From: Roseobacter sp.
GTDB taxonomy: Bacteria; Pseudomonadota; Alphaproteobacteria; Rhodobacterales; Rhodobacteraceae
Reading direction: 5' to 3'
Assembly (NCBI GenBank): GCA_024636495.1
Contig: JAGXGZ010000047.1
Span: forward strand, 28,326 to 92,325
Length of the DNA stretch: 64,000 bases
The first letter of the stretch is position 1. Each line of letters begins with the position of its first letter. A program made the position numbers and the translations under genes. Under the pieces are notes generated by a model that was given only the letters and a program-made list of their open reading frames with translations, did no database searches and was not told the DNA's origin. This document shows, one piece after another, positions 42,219-53,471 of the stretch.

Positions 42219-44039
42219 ATGGACATGCGCAACATCGCAATCATCGCTCACGTTGACCACGGCAAAACGACGCTGGTGGACGAACTTCTGAAACAATCCG
42301 GTACCTATCGTGAAAACCAGGCGACGACAGAGCGCGCCATGGACAGCAACGACCTTGAGCGCGAGCGCGGCATCACGATCTTTGCCAAGCCGACCAGCGT
42401 CGAGTGGAAAGGCCTGCGGATCAACATCGTTGATACACCCGGCCACGCCGACTTTGGTGGCGAAGTTGAGCGGATTTTGTCGATGGTGGACGGTGTTGTC
42501 TTGCTGGTGGATGCCGCCGAAGGCCCGATGCCACAGACAAAATTCGTAACCTCCAAGGCGTTGGCGCTTGGCCTGAACCCCATTGTGGTGCTGAACAAGG
42601 TCGACAAGGGCGATGCAGAGCCTGATCGCGCGCTGGACGAATGCTTCGATCTGTTCGCCAGCCTCGGTGCCAATGACGAGCAGCTTGATTTCCCACATAT
42701 GTATGCCTCGGGCCGTAACGGCTGGGCCGACATGGAACTGGACGGCCCGCGCAAAGATTTGTCGGCCCTGTTCGATCTTATCGTCAAGCACGTACCCGCC
42801 CCCAAGCAGCTCAAAGACATCGACAAGCCGTTCACCATGCTGGCGACCACTTTGGGTGCCGACGCATTCATCGGCCGGATGTTGACGGGCCGCGTTGAAA
42901 CCGGCCAGTTGAAAACCGGCGAGCAGGTCAAGGCGCTGTCGCGTGATGGCAAGCTGATCGAAAACTTCCGCGTCACCAAGATCATGGCGTTCCGCGGCCT
43001 AAGCCAACAACCTATCGATGTGGCAGAGGCCGGTGATATCGTTTCCATCGCGGGAATGAGCAAAGCCACCGTGGCCGATAGTATTGTCGCCCAGTCGGTT
43101 GACACCGCCCTGCCCGCGCAGCCGATCGATCCGCCCACAATCACCATCACCTTTGGCATCAACGACAGCCCGCTGGCAGGTCGTGACGGCAAAAAGGTTC
43201 AGTCGCGCGTTATCCGTGACCGTCTGATGAAGGAAGCGGAATCCAACGTGGCGATCAAAGTGACCGACACACCCGGCGGTGAAGCGTTCGAGGTCGCCGG
43301 TCGTGGCGAACTTCAAATGGGTGTGTTGATCGAAAACATGCGCCGCGAAGGGTTCGAACTTTCGGTTTCGCGCCCTCAGGTTCTGTTCCGCGAAGGCGAG
43401 AATGGCGAGCGCCTTGAGCCTATCGAAGAAGTTACCATCGACGTGGATGATGAATACTCTGGCGCGGTGATCGAAAAAATCACCGGTCCGCGCAAGGGCG
43501 AGTTGGCCGAGATGAAACCCGCAGGTGCTGGAAAAACTCGCATCATCGCGCTGGTCCCGTCACGGGGCCTGATCGGCTACCACGGCGAATTCCTGACCGA
43601 CACGCGCGGAACGGGTGTTTTGAACCGCGTGTTCAGCACATGGGCCCCGCATAAAGGCCCGATCCCGGGCCGTCGCGCTGGCGTTCTGATCTCGATGGAA
43701 AACGGTACGTCCGTCTCCTATGCTTTGTGGAAACTCGAAGATCGCGGCCGGTTCTTTATCGGTGCGCAAGAAGCTGTTTACACCGGTATGATCATCGGCG
43801 AGCACAGCCGCGACAATGATCTTGAGGTGAACCCGCTCAAGGGTAAGCAACTTACCAACGTGCGTGCCTCGGGTACGGACGAGGCGGTACGTCTGACCAC
43901 GCCAATCACACTGACGCTTGAGCAGGCGATTGCGTATATCGATGACGACGAACTGGTGGAAGTGACACCAAACGCCGTGCGGATGCGCAAGCGTTACCTT
44001 GACCCGCACGAGCGCAAGCGGATGTCGAAGTCTGCTTAA
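42219..44039 (+). CDS. typA: Ribosome-associated GTPase TypA/BipA
   Basis: This 606-residue GTPase has G1 [11 protein letters not shown]3 [14 protein letters not shown]4 [12 protein letters not shown], and the TypA-specific C-terminal part ([36 protein letters not shown], and [14 protein letters not shown]). It acts on ribosomes under stress and low temperature. ATG 42219 is the family start ([11 protein letters not shown]); an upstream in-frame start is unlikely. Confidence 0.96.
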   Translation: MDMRNIAIIAHVDHGKTTLVDELLKQSGTYRENQATTERAMDSNDLERERGITIFAKPTSVEWKGLRINIVDTPGHADFGGEVERILSMVDGVVLLVDAAEGPMPQTKFVTSKALALGLNPIVVLNKVDKGDAEPDRALDECFDLFASLGANDEQLDFPHMYASGRNGWADMELDGPRKDLSALFDLIVKHVPAPKQLKDIDKPFTMLATTLGADAFIGRMLTGRVETGQLKTGEQVKALSRDGKLIENFRVTKIMAFRGLSQQPIDVAEAGDIVSIAGMSKATVADSIVAQSVDTALPAQPIDPPTITITFGINDSPLAGRDGKKVQSRVIRDRLMKEAESNVAIKVTDTPGGEAFEVAGRGELQMGVLIENMRREGFELSVSRPQVLFREGENGERLEPIEEVTIDVDDEYSGAVIEKITGPRKGELAEMKPAGAGKTRIIALVPSRGLIGYHGEFLTDTRGTGVLNRVFSTWAPHKGPIPGRRAGVLISMENGTSVSYALWKLEDRGRFFIGAQEAVYTGMIIGEHSRDNDLEVNPLKGKQLTNVRASGTDEAVRLTTPITLTLEQAIAYIDDDELVEVTPNAVRMRKRYLDPHERKRMSKSA

Positions 44040-44097
44040 TCCAAGAAGCGGACCGGGGGCCAGCCCCCGGACCCCCGGGATTTTGTACCATTTGGAG

Positions 44098-44120
44098 GGG
44101 GCCCACTGTGGCCCCTTTTT
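44098..44120 (+). terminator. Intrinsic terminator after typA
   Basis: GGGGCC (44098-44103) pairs with GGCCCC (44110-44115) and TTTTT follows. A second GC-rich hairpin (CCGGGGG/CCCCCGG, about 44053-44070) lies just upstream. Confidence 0.8.
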
Positions 44121-44121
44121 G

Positions 44122-44670
44122 CTAGGGTGCGATTTGAATATTGTCGACAGGGGATAAAGAGCCGTCCGCATTTCGACGCGCGACAATTATCTCTCCTGAC
44201 CAGGTAGAGGTGCCAGCAAGCGCGCTGATATTGACCTGATGCGTAACCAAAAGCACTTTTGCGTCCTTGGGCAGAATGGCAAGCGCATCAAGTACGTCCT
44301 GGCGTTGGGATTGCGCTGTACTGCGATCTTGGAAGAATGAATTCAGGGCGGGCTGATCGGTTACCGGACCAACATCCAGCAGCATCGCAGTTTCGCGGGT
44401 GCGGCACCATTGGCTGGTCCAGACCTGATCAAAGCGGACGCCGGCATCGCGCATCATCTGCCCGATCCTGCGTGCCTGCGCGCGCCCCTGATCGCTTAAA
44501 TTGCGTTGCGTGCTGCAGTCGTTGATCTTGAAATTTGCTGGATCACCGCCACCCGGGGCTAAGGCATGCCGCATCAAAGCGACTGTGCCGGGCGTATCCA
44601 ATACCGACATGCTTTGTGCCGCCACCCCAAAGGGCAGCAGCGAAACAAGAAGAATGATTAATGTTTTCAT
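44122..44670 (-). CDS. Exported histidine phosphatase family protein
   Basis: This 182-residue protein has a signal peptide (MKTLIILLVSLLPFGVAAQS). It shows the histidine-phosphatase pattern VALMRHALAPGG (catalytic His), LSDQGRAQARRIG, QVWTSQWCRTRETA and LLVTHQVNISALAG (second His). The acid/base step is less clear. It probably acts in the periplasm on an unknown phosphate ester. Confidence 0.88.
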   Translation of the reverse strand: MKTLIILLVSLLPFGVAAQSMSVLDTPGTVALMRHALAPGGGDPANFKINDCSTQRNLSDQGRAQARRIGQMMRDAGVRFDQVWTSQWCRTRETAMLLDVGPVTDQPALNSFFQDRSTAQSQRQDVLDALAILPKDAKVLLVTHQVNISALAGTSTWSGEIIVARRNADGSLSPVDNIQIAP

Positions 44671-44708
44671 GCTTTGAAGTTAGGGCATGATGTACGCGTG
44701 TCCAGAAA

Positions 44709-44996
44709 TCAGTCGTCGATCTCGACAACCATCAACTCGCGCTCTGACGCACCTTTGGCATGCGCAAGTGCTTCCTGATAGGCGGGCGAGTTATAGCAGG
44801 CAACGGCCTCTTCCAGCGAGGGGAAGCGGGCGACGACGTTACGAGGGCGTTCCTTGCCCTCAAGCTGCACGAAGCGTGCGCCACGCGCCAGAAACTTGCC
44901 GCCGTGATCTGCAATTGCCGGACCCGCAAGCTTGGCGTATTTGCCGTAAGCGTCTTCGTCTGTGACGGTAACATGGGCGATCCAAAGAGCTGGCAT
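44709..44996 (-). CDS. DUF1330 domain protein
   Basis: This 95-residue protein matches DUF1330: MPALWIAHVTVTDEDAYGKY, GGKFLARGARFVQLEG, NVVARFPSLEEAVACYNSPAYQ split by the turn, and a C-terminal acidic strand. This is a dimeric ferredoxin-like fold of unknown role. It follows alaS by 4 bases on the same strand, so it is likely co-transcribed. Confidence 0.9.
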   Translation of the reverse strand: MPALWIAHVTVTDEDAYGKYAKLAGPAIADHGGKFLARGARFVQLEGKERPRNVVARFPSLEEAVACYNSPAYQEALAHAKGASERELMVVEIDD

Positions 44997-45000
44997 GTCG

Positions 45001-47658
45001 TTATCCTTTCAAAATGGCTTCGGCGGCAGCGATGGCCGCGTCGGCGTTTGCAACATCTTTTGCACCACCTTGGGCCATATCAGGACGGCCACCGCCCCCC
45101 TTGCCACCCAGTTCGGCAACCACGACCTTGACGATATCAACGGCCGACGCCTTGTCTGTCAGATCTGCCGTGACACCGGCGGCAACGGCGGCTTTGCCGT
45201 CGGCATCAGCTATCAGCAAGACAACGCCGCTGCCCAGCTTGGCCTTGTATTCATCCACCAGCGCAGGCAGATCCTTGCCCGTCACGCCGGTCAGAACCTG
45301 AGCCATGAACTTGACCCCTGCTACATCGCGCGCTTCCGGTGCGGCGCTACCGCCGCCTGACATCGCCAGTTCGCGGCGCAATTGTGCAACCTCGTTGCTA
45401 AGTGCCTTGCGTTCTTCAATCAGGGCGCGCACGCGGTCGGGTACATCTGCGGTCGAGGTCTTGAGATCGGATGCTATCCGCGACAGCGCAGTTTCCTGCG
45501 CCCGCAGCCACGTCAAAGCTTCTGACCCCGTCAGCGCTTCGATCCGGCGGATGCCTGAGCTGCTGGAGCTGTCGCCAAGCAAGACAAACGCGCCGATGTC
45601 ACCAGTTTGACGCACATGGGTACCGCCGCACAGTTCAAGCGAATACGTCGCCTTATCCGCGCCCTTGCCCGATCCGGCCTGACGGCCCATCGACACGACA
45701 CGTACTTCGTCGCCGTATTTTTCACTGAACAAAGCCTGTGCGCCCAAGGCGCGGGCGTCGTCTGGCGTCATGATACGCGTGTCGACCGGCGCGTTCTGGC
45801 GGATATAGCGGTTCACTTCTCGTTCGACTTGGGCCAGTTCGTCGGCTGTCATCGCAGTGTTGTGGCTATAATCGAAGCGCAAGCGATCCGCCGCGTTCAA
45901 CGATCCACGCTGGGCTACCTTATCGCCTAGCGCGTTGCGCAAGGCTTCGTGCAGCAAGTGCGTGGCCGAATGGTTGGCGCGAATGGCCGTGCGGCGCGCA
46001 TGATCAACCTCAAGCACGGCAGCCTGCCCTTTGCTGACCGTGCCCTGCGTGACATCGCCGAAGTGAATGAACACGCCCGCCGTCTTGCGGGTATCGGTGA
46101 CAATGACGCTGCCTGTATCGGTTTTGATCACACCTGTATCGCCCACCTGCCCGCCGCTTTCGGCATAAAACGGTGTTTGGTTCAACGCGATCTGCACTTT
46201 TTCGCCCACCTTGGCCGTTGCGACCTGCGTGCCCTCCTGGATCAGACCGACGATCTGACCTTCGGCTGTCTCTGTGTCATAGCCCAGAAAGTCCGTGGTA
46301 CCTTCCGCTTCGGCAACATCAAACCAAACGGTCGCATCCGCCGCCTCGCCCGAGCCAGACCAAGCGGCGCGGGCTTGCGCCTTTTGCTTGTCCATCGCGG
46401 CTTTGAAACCATCAAGATCAACGCCGCGGTCCTGTTCACGCAACGCATCCTGTGTGAGATCGACTGGGAAGCCATAGGTATCATAAAGCTTGAACGCGGC
46501 TTCCCCAGACAGGTTTGCCCCCGCTGGCAGATCGCGCAACTCGTCATCCAGCAGCTTGAGGCCCCGGTCCAACGTCTTTTTAAAGCGGGTTTCTTCCAGT
46601 AAAAGTGTCTCGGTGATCAGCGATTGCGCCTGACCCAGCTCTGGATAGGCAGCACCCATCTGGCGCACCAGTTCCGGCACGAGACGGTGCATCAGCGGGT
46701 CTTGCAACCCCAGCAAATGCGCGTGGCGCATTGCCCGGCGCATGATGCGACGCAAGACATATCCGCGACCGTCATTTGCGGGCATGACGCCGTCCGCGAT
46801 CAAGAATGAGGTCGAGCGCAGATGATCCGCAATCACGCGGTGATGCGTCTTGCCCGGGCCGTCTGGGTCACTGTTGGATGCATTGGCACTGGCAAGGATC
46901 AGGTTGCGCATCAGATCAGTTGCGTAATTATCGTTCGTACCTTGCAGCAAGGCCGCAACCCGCTCGATCCCCATACCGGTATCGATTGACTGGTTTGGCA
47001 ATGGCGCGCGGGTGCCATCCGCGAACTGTTCGTATTGCATGAAAACAAGGTTCCAGATTTCAACGAACCGGTCACCGTCTTCTTCGGCAGAGCCGGGAGG
47101 TCCGCCCCAGATGTGATCGCCGTGGTCGTAGAAAATTTCGGAACAGGGGCCGCAAGGGCCGGTCGGCCCCATCGTCCAAAAGTTGTCGTCCGTTGCAATG
47201 CGGATAATGCGATCATCGGGCAGGCCCGCGACCTTTTTCCAGATATCTGCTGCCTCGTCATCGGTATGGTAAACGGTCACGTACAAACGCTTGGGGTCGA
47301 TGCCAAGCTCTTTGGTAATCAGCTCCCAAGAGAACGCAATTGCTTCTGCTTTGAAATAATCACCAAAGCTGAAATTTCCAAGCATCTCAAAGAAGGTGTG
47401 GTGCCGCGCGGTATAGCCGACATTGTCCAGATCGTTGTGTTTGCCGCCTGCGCGCACACATTTTTGCGCTGTCGTGGCGCGTGTGTAATCACGGGTTTCG
47501 ACGCCCGTGAACAGGTTCTTGAATTGCACCATGCCCGAATTTGCGAACATCAAAGTGGGGTCATTGCGCGGCACCAGCGAGCTGGACGGCTGTATAGAAT
47601 GGCCCTGTTTTTCAAAATATCCCAGAAAGGATGATCGGATGTCGTTAAGCGTCTTCAT
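45001..47658 (-). CDS. alaS: Alanyl-tRNA synthetase
   Basis: This 885-residue class II synthetase has an N-terminal catalytic domain ([40 protein letters not shown] split by turns, [15 protein letters not shown]), an editing domain with the zinc ligands ([26 protein letters not shown]), and a C-terminal oligomerisation domain ending in a Gly-rich AlaS tail ([15 protein letters not shown]). It charges tRNA-Ala. ATG 47658 is the family start; an upstream frame extension is not conserved in type. Confidence 0.97.
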   Translation of the reverse strand: MKTLNDIRSSFLGYFEKQGHSIQPSSSLVPRNDPTLMFANSGMVQFKNLFTGVETRDYTRATTAQKCVRAGGKHNDLDNVGYTARHHTFFEMLGNFSFGDYFKAEAIAFSWELITKELGIDPKRLYVTVYHTDDEAADIWKKVAGLPDDRIIRIATDDNFWTMGPTGPCGPCSEIFYDHGDHIWGGPPGSAEEDGDRFVEIWNLVFMQYEQFADGTRAPLPNQSIDTGMGIERVAALLQGTNDNYATDLMRNLILASANASNSDPDGPGKTHHRVIADHLRSTSFLIADGVMPANDGRGYVLRRIMRRAMRHAHLLGLQDPLMHRLVPELVRQMGAAYPELGQAQSLITETLLLEETRFKKTLDRGLKLLDDELRDLPAGANLSGEAAFKLYDTYGFPVDLTQDALREQDRGVDLDGFKAAMDKQKAQARAAWSGSGEAADATVWFDVAEAEGTTDFLGYDTETAEGQIVGLIQEGTQVATAKVGEKVQIALNQTPFYAESGGQVGDTGVIKTDTGSVIVTDTRKTAGVFIHFGDVTQGTVSKGQAAVLEVDHARRTAIRANHSATHLLHEALRNALGDKVAQRGSLNAADRLRFDYSHNTAMTADELAQVEREVNRYIRQNAPVDTRIMTPDDARALGAQALFSEKYGDEVRVVSMGRQAGSGKGADKATYSLELCGGTHVRQTGDIGAFVLLGDSSSSSGIRRIEALTGSEALTWLRAQETALSRIASDLKTSTADVPDRVRALIEERKALSNEVAQLRRELAMSGGGSAAPEARDVAGVKFMAQVLTGVTGKDLPALVDEYKAKLGSGVVLLIADADGKAAVAAGVTADLTDKASAVDIVKVVVAELGGKGGGGRPDMAQGGAKDVANADAAIAAAEAILKG

Positions 47659-47738
47659 ATTCGGGGCCTTTCGAGGGGCAAAATGCGTTGCACTCAAATA
47701 CCTGCGCTGCCGCGCACTGTCCACAGGGTCGCGGGACG

Positions 47739-47769
47739 AAAAAGGGCGCGCCCGTCTGGCACGCCCTTT
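47739..47769 (-). terminator. recA intrinsic terminator
   Basis: AAAGGGCG (47741-47748) pairs with CGCCCTTT (47762-47769). On the minus strand the hairpin ends in TTTTT. It lies 22 bases after the recA stop and before alaS. Confidence 0.8.
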
Positions 47770-47790
47770 GAACAATCTGACTTAAGCGGT

Positions 47791-48861
47791 TTACGCTTCA
47801 AGAATATCGATATCGTCCTTTTCAGAACCATCAAAATCAAGGCCGTGTGCCGCGCGAATTTTATCTTCGATCTCAAGCGCCATGGCTCCGTTGTCTTTCA
47901 GGAAGGTCTTGGCATTCTCACGCCCCTGCCCGATCCGCTCGTCCCCGTAGCTGAACCACGAACCCGACTTGTCGACAACACCCGCCTTTACACCCAGATC
48001 AAGCAGCTCACCCATTTTAGAGATGCCTTCGCCATACATGATGTCGAATTCAACCTGCTTGAACGGGGCTGCAACCTTGTTTTTCACGACCTTCACGCGC
48101 GTGGCGTTGCCCACCACCTCGTCACGGTCCTTAAGCGCGCCAATGCGGCGGATATCCAGACGGACAGAGGAGTAGAATTTCAACGCGTTGCCGCCGGATG
48201 TTGTTTCAGGCGAACCGAACATGACGCCGATCTTCATCCGGATTTGGTTGATAAAAATAACCATGCAGTTAGAGCGTGAAATGGAGCCGGTAAGTTTGCG
48301 CATCGCCTGAGACATCAGCCGCGCCTGTACCCCGACCGAACTGTCGCCCATATCGCCTTCAAGTTCGGATTTCGGCGTCAATGCCGCAACAGAATCGACC
48401 ACGACCATGTTAACCGCACCCGAACGCACCAGCGTATCGACGATCTCGAGCGCCTGTTCACCTGTATCGGGCTGCGAAATCAGCAATTCGTCAATGTCGA
48501 CGCCTAGTTTTTTCGCATATTGCGGGTCAAGCGCATGTTCCGCATCGACAAAGGCGCAAACCCCGCCTTGCTTTTGCTGCTCGGCCACGCAGTGCAGCGT
48601 CAGCGTCGTTTTGCCCGAACTCTCGGGACCATAAATCTCGATGATCCGGCCCATCGGCAATCCACCAATGCCCAACGCAATGTCCAGCCCCAGCGACCCG
48701 GTCGAGCTTGATTTGATGTCCTGAATGGCCCCCGGGGCCCCCAGTTTCATGATCGAACCCTTGCCGAACTGCCGCTCGATCTGTGCCAGCGCGCTATCGA
48801 GGGCCTTTTGCTTTTCAGCTTGTTTCTTGTTGTCCATTGTCAAAAGATCTGCCGTTGCCAT
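47791..48861 (-). CDS. recA: Recombinase RecA
   Basis: This 356-residue protein has the standard RecA layout: Walker [29 protein letters not shown], loop L1 and L2 region ([20 protein letters not shown]), [20 protein letters not shown], and an acidic C-terminus. It runs homologous recombination and the SOS response. A LexA-type box (48929-48943) lies 68 bases before the start, so SOS control is expected. Confidence 0.98.
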   Translation of the reverse strand: MATADLLTMDNKKQAEKQKALDSALAQIERQFGKGSIMKLGAPGAIQDIKSSSTGSLGLDIALGIGGLPMGRIIEIYGPESSGKTTLTLHCVAEQQKQGGVCAFVDAEHALDPQYAKKLGVDIDELLISQPDTGEQALEIVDTLVRSGAVNMVVVDSVAALTPKSELEGDMGDSSVGVQARLMSQAMRKLTGSISRSNCMVIFINQIRMKIGVMFGSPETTSGGNALKFYSSVRLDIRRIGALKDRDEVVGNATRVKVVKNKVAAPFKQVEFDIMYGEGISKMGELLDLGVKAGVVDKSGSWFSYGDERIGQGRENAKTFLKDNGAMALEIEDKIRAAHGLDFDGSEKDDIDILEA

Positions 48862-48928
48862 TTTAGGTTATCCCCTTACTGTCACAGTGGTCATCAAGCC
48901 GCAATCGCCACATGCACCACAAAGATTT

Positions 48929-48943
48929 GTTCTGTCTATGTTC
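48929..48943. promoter_or_regulatory. LexA (SOS) box upstream of recA
   Basis: GTTC-TGTCTAT-GTTC fits the direct-repeat alphaproteobacterial LexA site (GTTC-N7-GTTC). It lies 68 bases from the recA start, in the gene-free stretch 48862-49230, which holds nothing else recognised except a weak hairpin near 49175-49200. Confidence 0.85.
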
Positions 48944-49230
48944 CATATGAGACCAAAAGCAGAACATTTCAATTGAATTGTGATCAATGGACATAATATT
49001 CCTGCTACCCTGCCCCAAACGCTTTGCACTTTGTCGATGGTGCGACCGGTTTATTTGGGATTGGTTAAAGGATCATAAATACGACTGCTCAAACCGATCG
49101 ACCAGCAGGTCTGGCGGGCTGCGCGCTGCATAATATTGGGGGTGAAAGCCTGCACAGACAAACGCTAGACACCAAGAACGGCTGAACGCCTTTGCGCCCA
49201 GCCGTGCCCATTTTTATCTTGTAGGACGGC

Positions 49231-49944
49231 TCAAAGGCCCGGGAAAATCCGCGTAAAGCCGCGCTGCTCGAATGTGGCGCCGCGCTGCGCGCCAAACACG
49301 AATTTGCCGCCCAAACCGACAAAGGGCTCGTTGCCCGTCAGGCCGCCACCGTTCACCTTTGCGGTGCCGACTTCGGCAAACAGATTTACACTTGGTGAAA
49401 AGTCCCGGTCCAATTGCACAGCAAGCTTGCTAAAGTCAGCTCCGTTCCCGCTGACACGATCAAAAGATCCGCTAACCCCAAGGGCGTTTACCATCTCGTA
49501 GCGCCCGGATACCCCCAGCATGTCGCCATCGACGCCGCCACCGTTGATGCGCGCAAGATATCCTTCGACCTCGAACAGGCCAGTGTCATGCCCGGCTTCG
49601 ATACCGTAGATATCCAGATCTCCGCCACCGTTTGCATCTTCGTTGGCATAGAATGCGCCAAAGGACGTGGTGTCGTTCAAATGGTAAATGCCGTGCACAC
49701 CCAACGTGGTGGTGTTCAAACCGGTCAAGTTAAAGTCGTTATATGCCAAATCGATCTGGGCGCTGAAGTTTCGGTTGAACCCCAGTTCAACAGCCCCATC
49801 AATTGCGATCTTGCTAACGCTGATGTCCTCGGTAAAGGCGGAATAGGACAGCCCGACAGAACCGCCAGTGACCTCGACAGCCTGAGCGGCCTGCACCCAA
49901 AGGGACGTTACGCCGAAAACGGCGAGTGGAAGAAATTTCATCAT
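49231..49944 (-). CDS. Outer membrane beta-barrel (porin-like) protein
   Basis: This 237-residue protein has a signal peptide (MMKFLPLAVFGVTSLWVQAAQA) and about 14 alternating amphipathic strands separated by Gly/Asp turns (TTLGVHGIYHLNDTTSFGAF is typical). It ends in a loop after FVGLGGKFVFG and a C-terminal phenylalanine-containing segment. This is typical of small porin-like proteins in roseobacters. GGAG precedes ATG 49944; ATG 49941 is also possible. Substrate unknown. Confidence 0.75.
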   Translation of the reverse strand: MMKFLPLAVFGVTSLWVQAAQAVEVTGGSVGLSYSAFTEDISVSKIAIDGAVELGFNRNFSAQIDLAYNDFNLTGLNTTTLGVHGIYHLNDTTSFGAFYANEDANGGGDLDIYGIEAGHDTGLFEVEGYLARINGGGVDGDMLGVSGRYEMVNALGVSGSFDRVSGNGADFSKLAVQLDRDFSPSVNLFAEVGTAKVNGGGLTGNEPFVGLGGKFVFGAQRGATFEQRGFTRIFPGL

Positions 49945-50143
49945 TACTGCTCCAATGACATTTTTGCAGGCTCTGTTTTCAGATTGCCAGTGTCGCTAAC
50001 TTACGAATTCCAAGCAGGAAAACAATATCCATGTGCGGCGCAACCGCCCACCCGTTGCATGGCAGCAACGTCAAATGAGGACTTCTCGGGCTTGGTGTCT
50101 CCAGGCAAGGCAAACGGGGGATGCAGACCGGGTTTTAAAGTGC

Positions 50144-50806
50144 CTAAAACTGCGCTTCTAGAAAGCCGTGAATGCGTTGAACCCTGCCAGAAATTGCAAG
50201 GCTGACTGCCTCTGGGTCACGCTCCAGCCTGGGCCAAGACGCCTCAATGACCAATTGTTTATCGCGCACCAGCACTGGCATCGTGCAAACTTCGGAATCG
50301 CAATACACAACGAGAGGCGCATTCCCTCCGTAAGGCGATAAAAGCTGACAGCTCAGATAAGGCCCTTCGACCGTACTCGCGCACAGGAAGCTCTCGCCGC
50401 GCGTCGTGATCGTGCCGGGCTGAGACAGCATCGCAAGGTGACGCGTCGCATTGGCTTGGGCGGTCGCGGCAACATCCTTGACCGTTTTCACCCGCAAGCC
50501 CGTCAAGCCATCAGGTGCCTTTTCCAGATCAATCTCGACGCTTGAAACAACAGGAATTGGCAGGGCGCGGCCATCGGTGGCGACCTCTGGCACATCCAGA
50601 CAGATGCTGCTGCCAAGTACCAGTAAATGCGCGCCCTGCCCATCAAACGCGCGAAAAATAGTCCCGCCGCGACGCATCACACCCTCGCGGTCTTGCAGGC
50701 CGAAATCCACAAAACGGTAGCGGTCCGGGCAGTCTTGCGCGCTGGCTTGCCCACCAAATGCCGTGAGAATGAACAGCGCTGCAATCTTGTACATTGAATT
50801 CCCCAT
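50144..50806 (-). CDS. Exported protein of unknown function
   Basis: This 220-residue protein has a signal peptide (MYKIAALFILTAFGGQASAQ, cleavage near residue 24) and about five cysteines in the mature part, suited to disulfides in the periplasm. Recognisable segments are DCPDRYRFVDFGLQDREG and LLVLGSSICLDVPEV. I do not recognise a domain. ATG 50794 is an alternative start. Confidence 0.7.
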   Translation of the reverse strand: MGNSMYKIAALFILTAFGGQASAQDCPDRYRFVDFGLQDREGVMRRGGTIFRAFDGQGAHLLVLGSSICLDVPEVATDGRALPIPVVSSVEIDLEKAPDGLTGLRVKTVKDVAATAQANATRHLAMLSQPGTITTRGESFLCASTVEGPYLSCQLLSPYGGNAPLVVYCDSEVCTMPVLVRDKQLVIEASWPRLERDPEAVSLAISGRVQRIHGFLEAQF

Positions 50807-51347
50807 ACATCATCCTGACCAAAAAAGCCGAAAACCTGATAGATCAGAACTTACCACCAAAGTTCACAGAGAAAAGAGGCCAGAACGTAGGAGAACTGGA
50901 ATGTAGTACCCAACCCTCTGAGAGCGTTGGGCATTTGTATCATCATGTGAGGTCAACCAATCTCGTGGGATTACGCCTGTCATTTGCGTCAAACCTGAAT
51001 TCACATCGCCCGCATGGCCTGACGACAGCAATAATCCAGCTCAGAAACCTGTCTTGAGGTTGGCCTGCAACCTTCCCAGCCATGACAGTAAGGCGGTGGA
51101 TCAAACTGACGCTGCACGTCTGGGGGTTAGATTAATCGTGATGCTGTTCGCACCTATTTGCCGAAGACCGCAATCAACGCATTGCCAAGACATGACGCAT
51201 TTAAGCCCCTCCGACCCCTCGAATAGCATCCTTACAAAGGGGCCAAATGCCCACATCGCCAAATTTGCATTATTGCAGATGCATCTTCGTGTTTCGCGCG
51301 GCGATGGTTTCAGGTAAAGACGGACTAACCTCTCATGTATCGAGCCT
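50807..51347. other. Gene-poor interval
   Basis: No convincing gene was found in these 540 bases between an exported-protein gene and a glycosyltransferase gene. Two plus-strand frames of 87 codons exist, but they have no ribosome site, no family resemblance and average composition. No repeat or strong hairpin was noticed. Confidence 0.5.
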
Positions 51348-52115
51348 GTGCTTTTGAAAATCTCTGTTATTACTGCCGTTTACAATTCCGAAGCGACCGT
51401 TGGCGAGGCGATTGCCAGCGTCGCGGCGCAAACCCATCTGGACCTTGAGCATGTGATTATCGAGGGGAAATCAAAAGACGGTTCTATCGCCGCAATCGAA
51501 AGCGCGGCCCATGATCGGATGCGGTTGATCAGCGAGCCTGACGAAGGCATTTATGACGCGTTGAACAAAGGGGTCGAAAACGCGACCGGCGACGTTATCG
51601 GGTTTATCCATAGTGATGATTTTCTTGCGCATGATGGTGTGCTGGCCAAGATTGCTGCGGCGTTTGAAGATCCCGCCGTCGAGGCCGTGTTCAGTGATCT
51701 CGACTACGTCTCCCAGGCCGACACGTCCCGAATTATCCGCCATTGGTCGACAGGCGCTTTCCATCCCCGCCGCCTGAAATACGGTTGGATGCCAGCCCAC
51801 CCTACCCTTTACGTGCGGCGCGACGTGTATGAACGCTTTGGAAATTACGACAAGAAGCTGGGCATCGCTGCCGATTACGACTTTATTTTGCGCTACTTCT
51901 CGCAGGCGACCGGCAGTTCAGTCTACATTCCCGAGGTCCTGTACAAAATGCGTGTTGGCGGTGTCAGCAATCGCAACTGGGCAAAAATCCGTCAAAAAAT
52001 GAGCGAAGACATTCTGGCCATCCGACGCAACCGCGTCGGCGGGGTTCATACATTAGCGCTGAAAAACCTCTCCAAGGTCGGCCAGTTCCTTGTGCGGCCA
52101 AAACAGTCCGGCTGA
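51348..52115 (+). CDS. Glycosyltransferase family 2
   Basis: This 255-residue protein has the GT-A fold: KISVITAVYNSEATVGEAIASV split by the helix, VIIEGKSKDGS, SEPDEGIYDALNKGVENATG, and a DxD-type HSDDFLAHDG; later WMPAHPTLYVRRDVYERFG. This matches enzymes that add single sugars to surface polysaccharides (WcaA/WcaE type). It starts with GTG at 51348; a TTG two codons later is possible. The next gene begins 11 bases after its stop. Confidence 0.9.
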   Translation: MLLKISVITAVYNSEATVGEAIASVAAQTHLDLEHVIIEGKSKDGSIAAIESAAHDRMRLISEPDEGIYDALNKGVENATGDVIGFIHSDDFLAHDGVLAKIAAAFEDPAVEAVFSDLDYVSQADTSRIIRHWSTGAFHPRRLKYGWMPAHPTLYVRRDVYERFGNYDKKLGIAADYDFILRYFSQATGSSVYIPEVLYKMRVGGVSNRNWAKIRQKMSEDILAIRRNRVGGVHTLALKNLSKVGQFLVRPKQSG

Positions 52116-52126
52116 TCCGGGGCGCG

Positions 52127-52909
52127 ATGGGCACAGTGTTTTTCATCATCTCCAAACTGGTCGGGCTGGCCCTCATGGTCGAAACGTGGCTCGTGCTCGG
52201 CTTGGTTCTAAGCTTGGTCGCTGGTGGCGTCGCGCGCCCACAATTGGCCCGGTGGAGTGGCGGTGTGACGCTGTCATTGCTGTTGCTTCTTGGCCTGTTT
52301 CCACTTGGTGAAATCATCTTGCGGCCGCTAGAGACCGAATTTCAACCGCGCGCGGCCCCTGCGCGGATCGATTGTATTGTCGTGCTTGGTGGCGTTGAAA
52401 ACCAGCGGGCAACCGCAGCGTGGGGGCAGCCACAAATAAATCAAGCCGCCGAACGACTGACAGCCGCCACAGCGCTTGCGATTGCATATCCAAATGCCCG
52501 GTTGGTGTTTTCGGGCGGCAGCGGGCGCTTGCGGAACATGGTCGGTGCGCACCCAGCCATCCCAAGCGTCGCGGTTGATCTTTTCATCTCGCTCGGCATT
52601 GATCCCGTTCGGATATTTTGGGAGGACCAATCTCGCAACACCGCCGAGAATGCGCTTTTTTCTTACGCAAAGGCCGCTCCTGCGGCGGGTGAAACCTGTG
52701 TTTTGATCACCAGCGCGTTTCATATGGGGCGGGCCATTGCAAGCTTTGATGCAGCGGGATGGAAGGGTATCGTACCATACCCTGTGGACTATCGAACTGG
52801 CAAATTTAGCGCCGGGATCGGCTGGGATCTTGCTGCGCACCTTGAGGTCACGAATATTGCGATCAAAGAATGGGTCGGTCGACTGGCGTACCGCCTAACA
52901 GGCCGTTGA
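52127..52909 (+). CDS. YdcF/DUF218 family membrane-anchored protein
   Basis: This 260-residue protein has two N-terminal membrane helices (about 5-33 and 45-63). A DUF218 domain follows: DCIVVLGGVENQRA, ARLVFSGGSGRL, WEDQSRNTAENALFS, and VLITSAFHMGRAIASF. These proteins bind nucleotides or anionic lipids and are linked to envelope polysaccharide steps. It forms a likely operon with the glycosyltransferase. Confidence 0.88.
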   Translation: MGTVFFIISKLVGLALMVETWLVLGLVLSLVAGGVARPQLARWSGGVTLSLLLLLGLFPLGEIILRPLETEFQPRAAPARIDCIVVLGGVENQRATAAWGQPQINQAAERLTAATALAIAYPNARLVFSGGSGRLRNMVGAHPAIPSVAVDLFISLGIDPVRIFWEDQSRNTAENALFSYAKAAPAAGETCVLITSAFHMGRAIASFDAAGWKGIVPYPVDYRTGKFSAGIGWDLAAHLEVTNIAIKEWVGRLAYRLTGR

Positions 52910-53099
52910 CGATTACTTTGCAAACCCCTCCGAACCCTCTGATTTAGAGTTATAAAAAGATTATCTCTTCAAAAGGTACCACATAAAATACCCCAGAAAG
53001 TCTGCAAAGGATCACTGGTTTGGCTAGGGTCAGGAGCCATTAACTGATTGAGTCGATCGGGCTGTCATGATTCACGATCTCTAGTTTCAGGGGGATGTG

Positions 53100-53471
53100 A
53101 TGAGCAATTTGTATTGGTTAACTGAGGCGCAGATGGAGCGTCTCCGGCCTTACTTTCCGAAGAGTCGATGCCGTTCCCGCGTCGATGACCGGCGTGTACT
53201 GAATGGGATAATATTTATTAACCGCAATGGCTTAAGGTGGTGTGACGCACCGGCCGAGTATGGCCCGCCAAAGATCCCATATAATCGCTGGAAGCGTTGG
53301 AGTGATATGGGCGTGTTCGCCCGGATCATGATGGGACTGGCCAGGAAGGCCCCCGACAACAAGACGATCTCAATCGGCGCCACATATCTCAAGGCACATC
53401 GCACGGCTTCCAGTCTGAGGTTAAAAAAGGGGGGCGTAAACTGCGACTGGTTGATGTTGCTGTCTTTATAG
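53100..53471 (+). pseudogene. IS5-family transposase remnant (truncated)
   Basis: This 123-residue N-terminal half matches IS5-type transposases (NLYWLTEAQMERLRPYFPKS, DDRRVLNGIIFINRNGLRW, ATYLKAHRTASSLRLKKGG). The catalytic stretch reads ISIGATYLK where a catalytic Asp is expected, and the frame ends right after KKGG, so the second half with the other acidic residues is missing. It is an inactive fragment and marks an old insertion left of the peptide-utilisation locus. Confidence 0.85.

Noticed and set aside
42305..43192. A long minus-strand frame opposite typA
   Set aside because: TypA motifs are complete on the plus strand.
50794..51317. Two plus-strand frames of 87 codons upstream of the glycosyltransferase
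   Set aside because: There is no ribosome site, no domain and no coding-like composition; kept as gene-poor interval.
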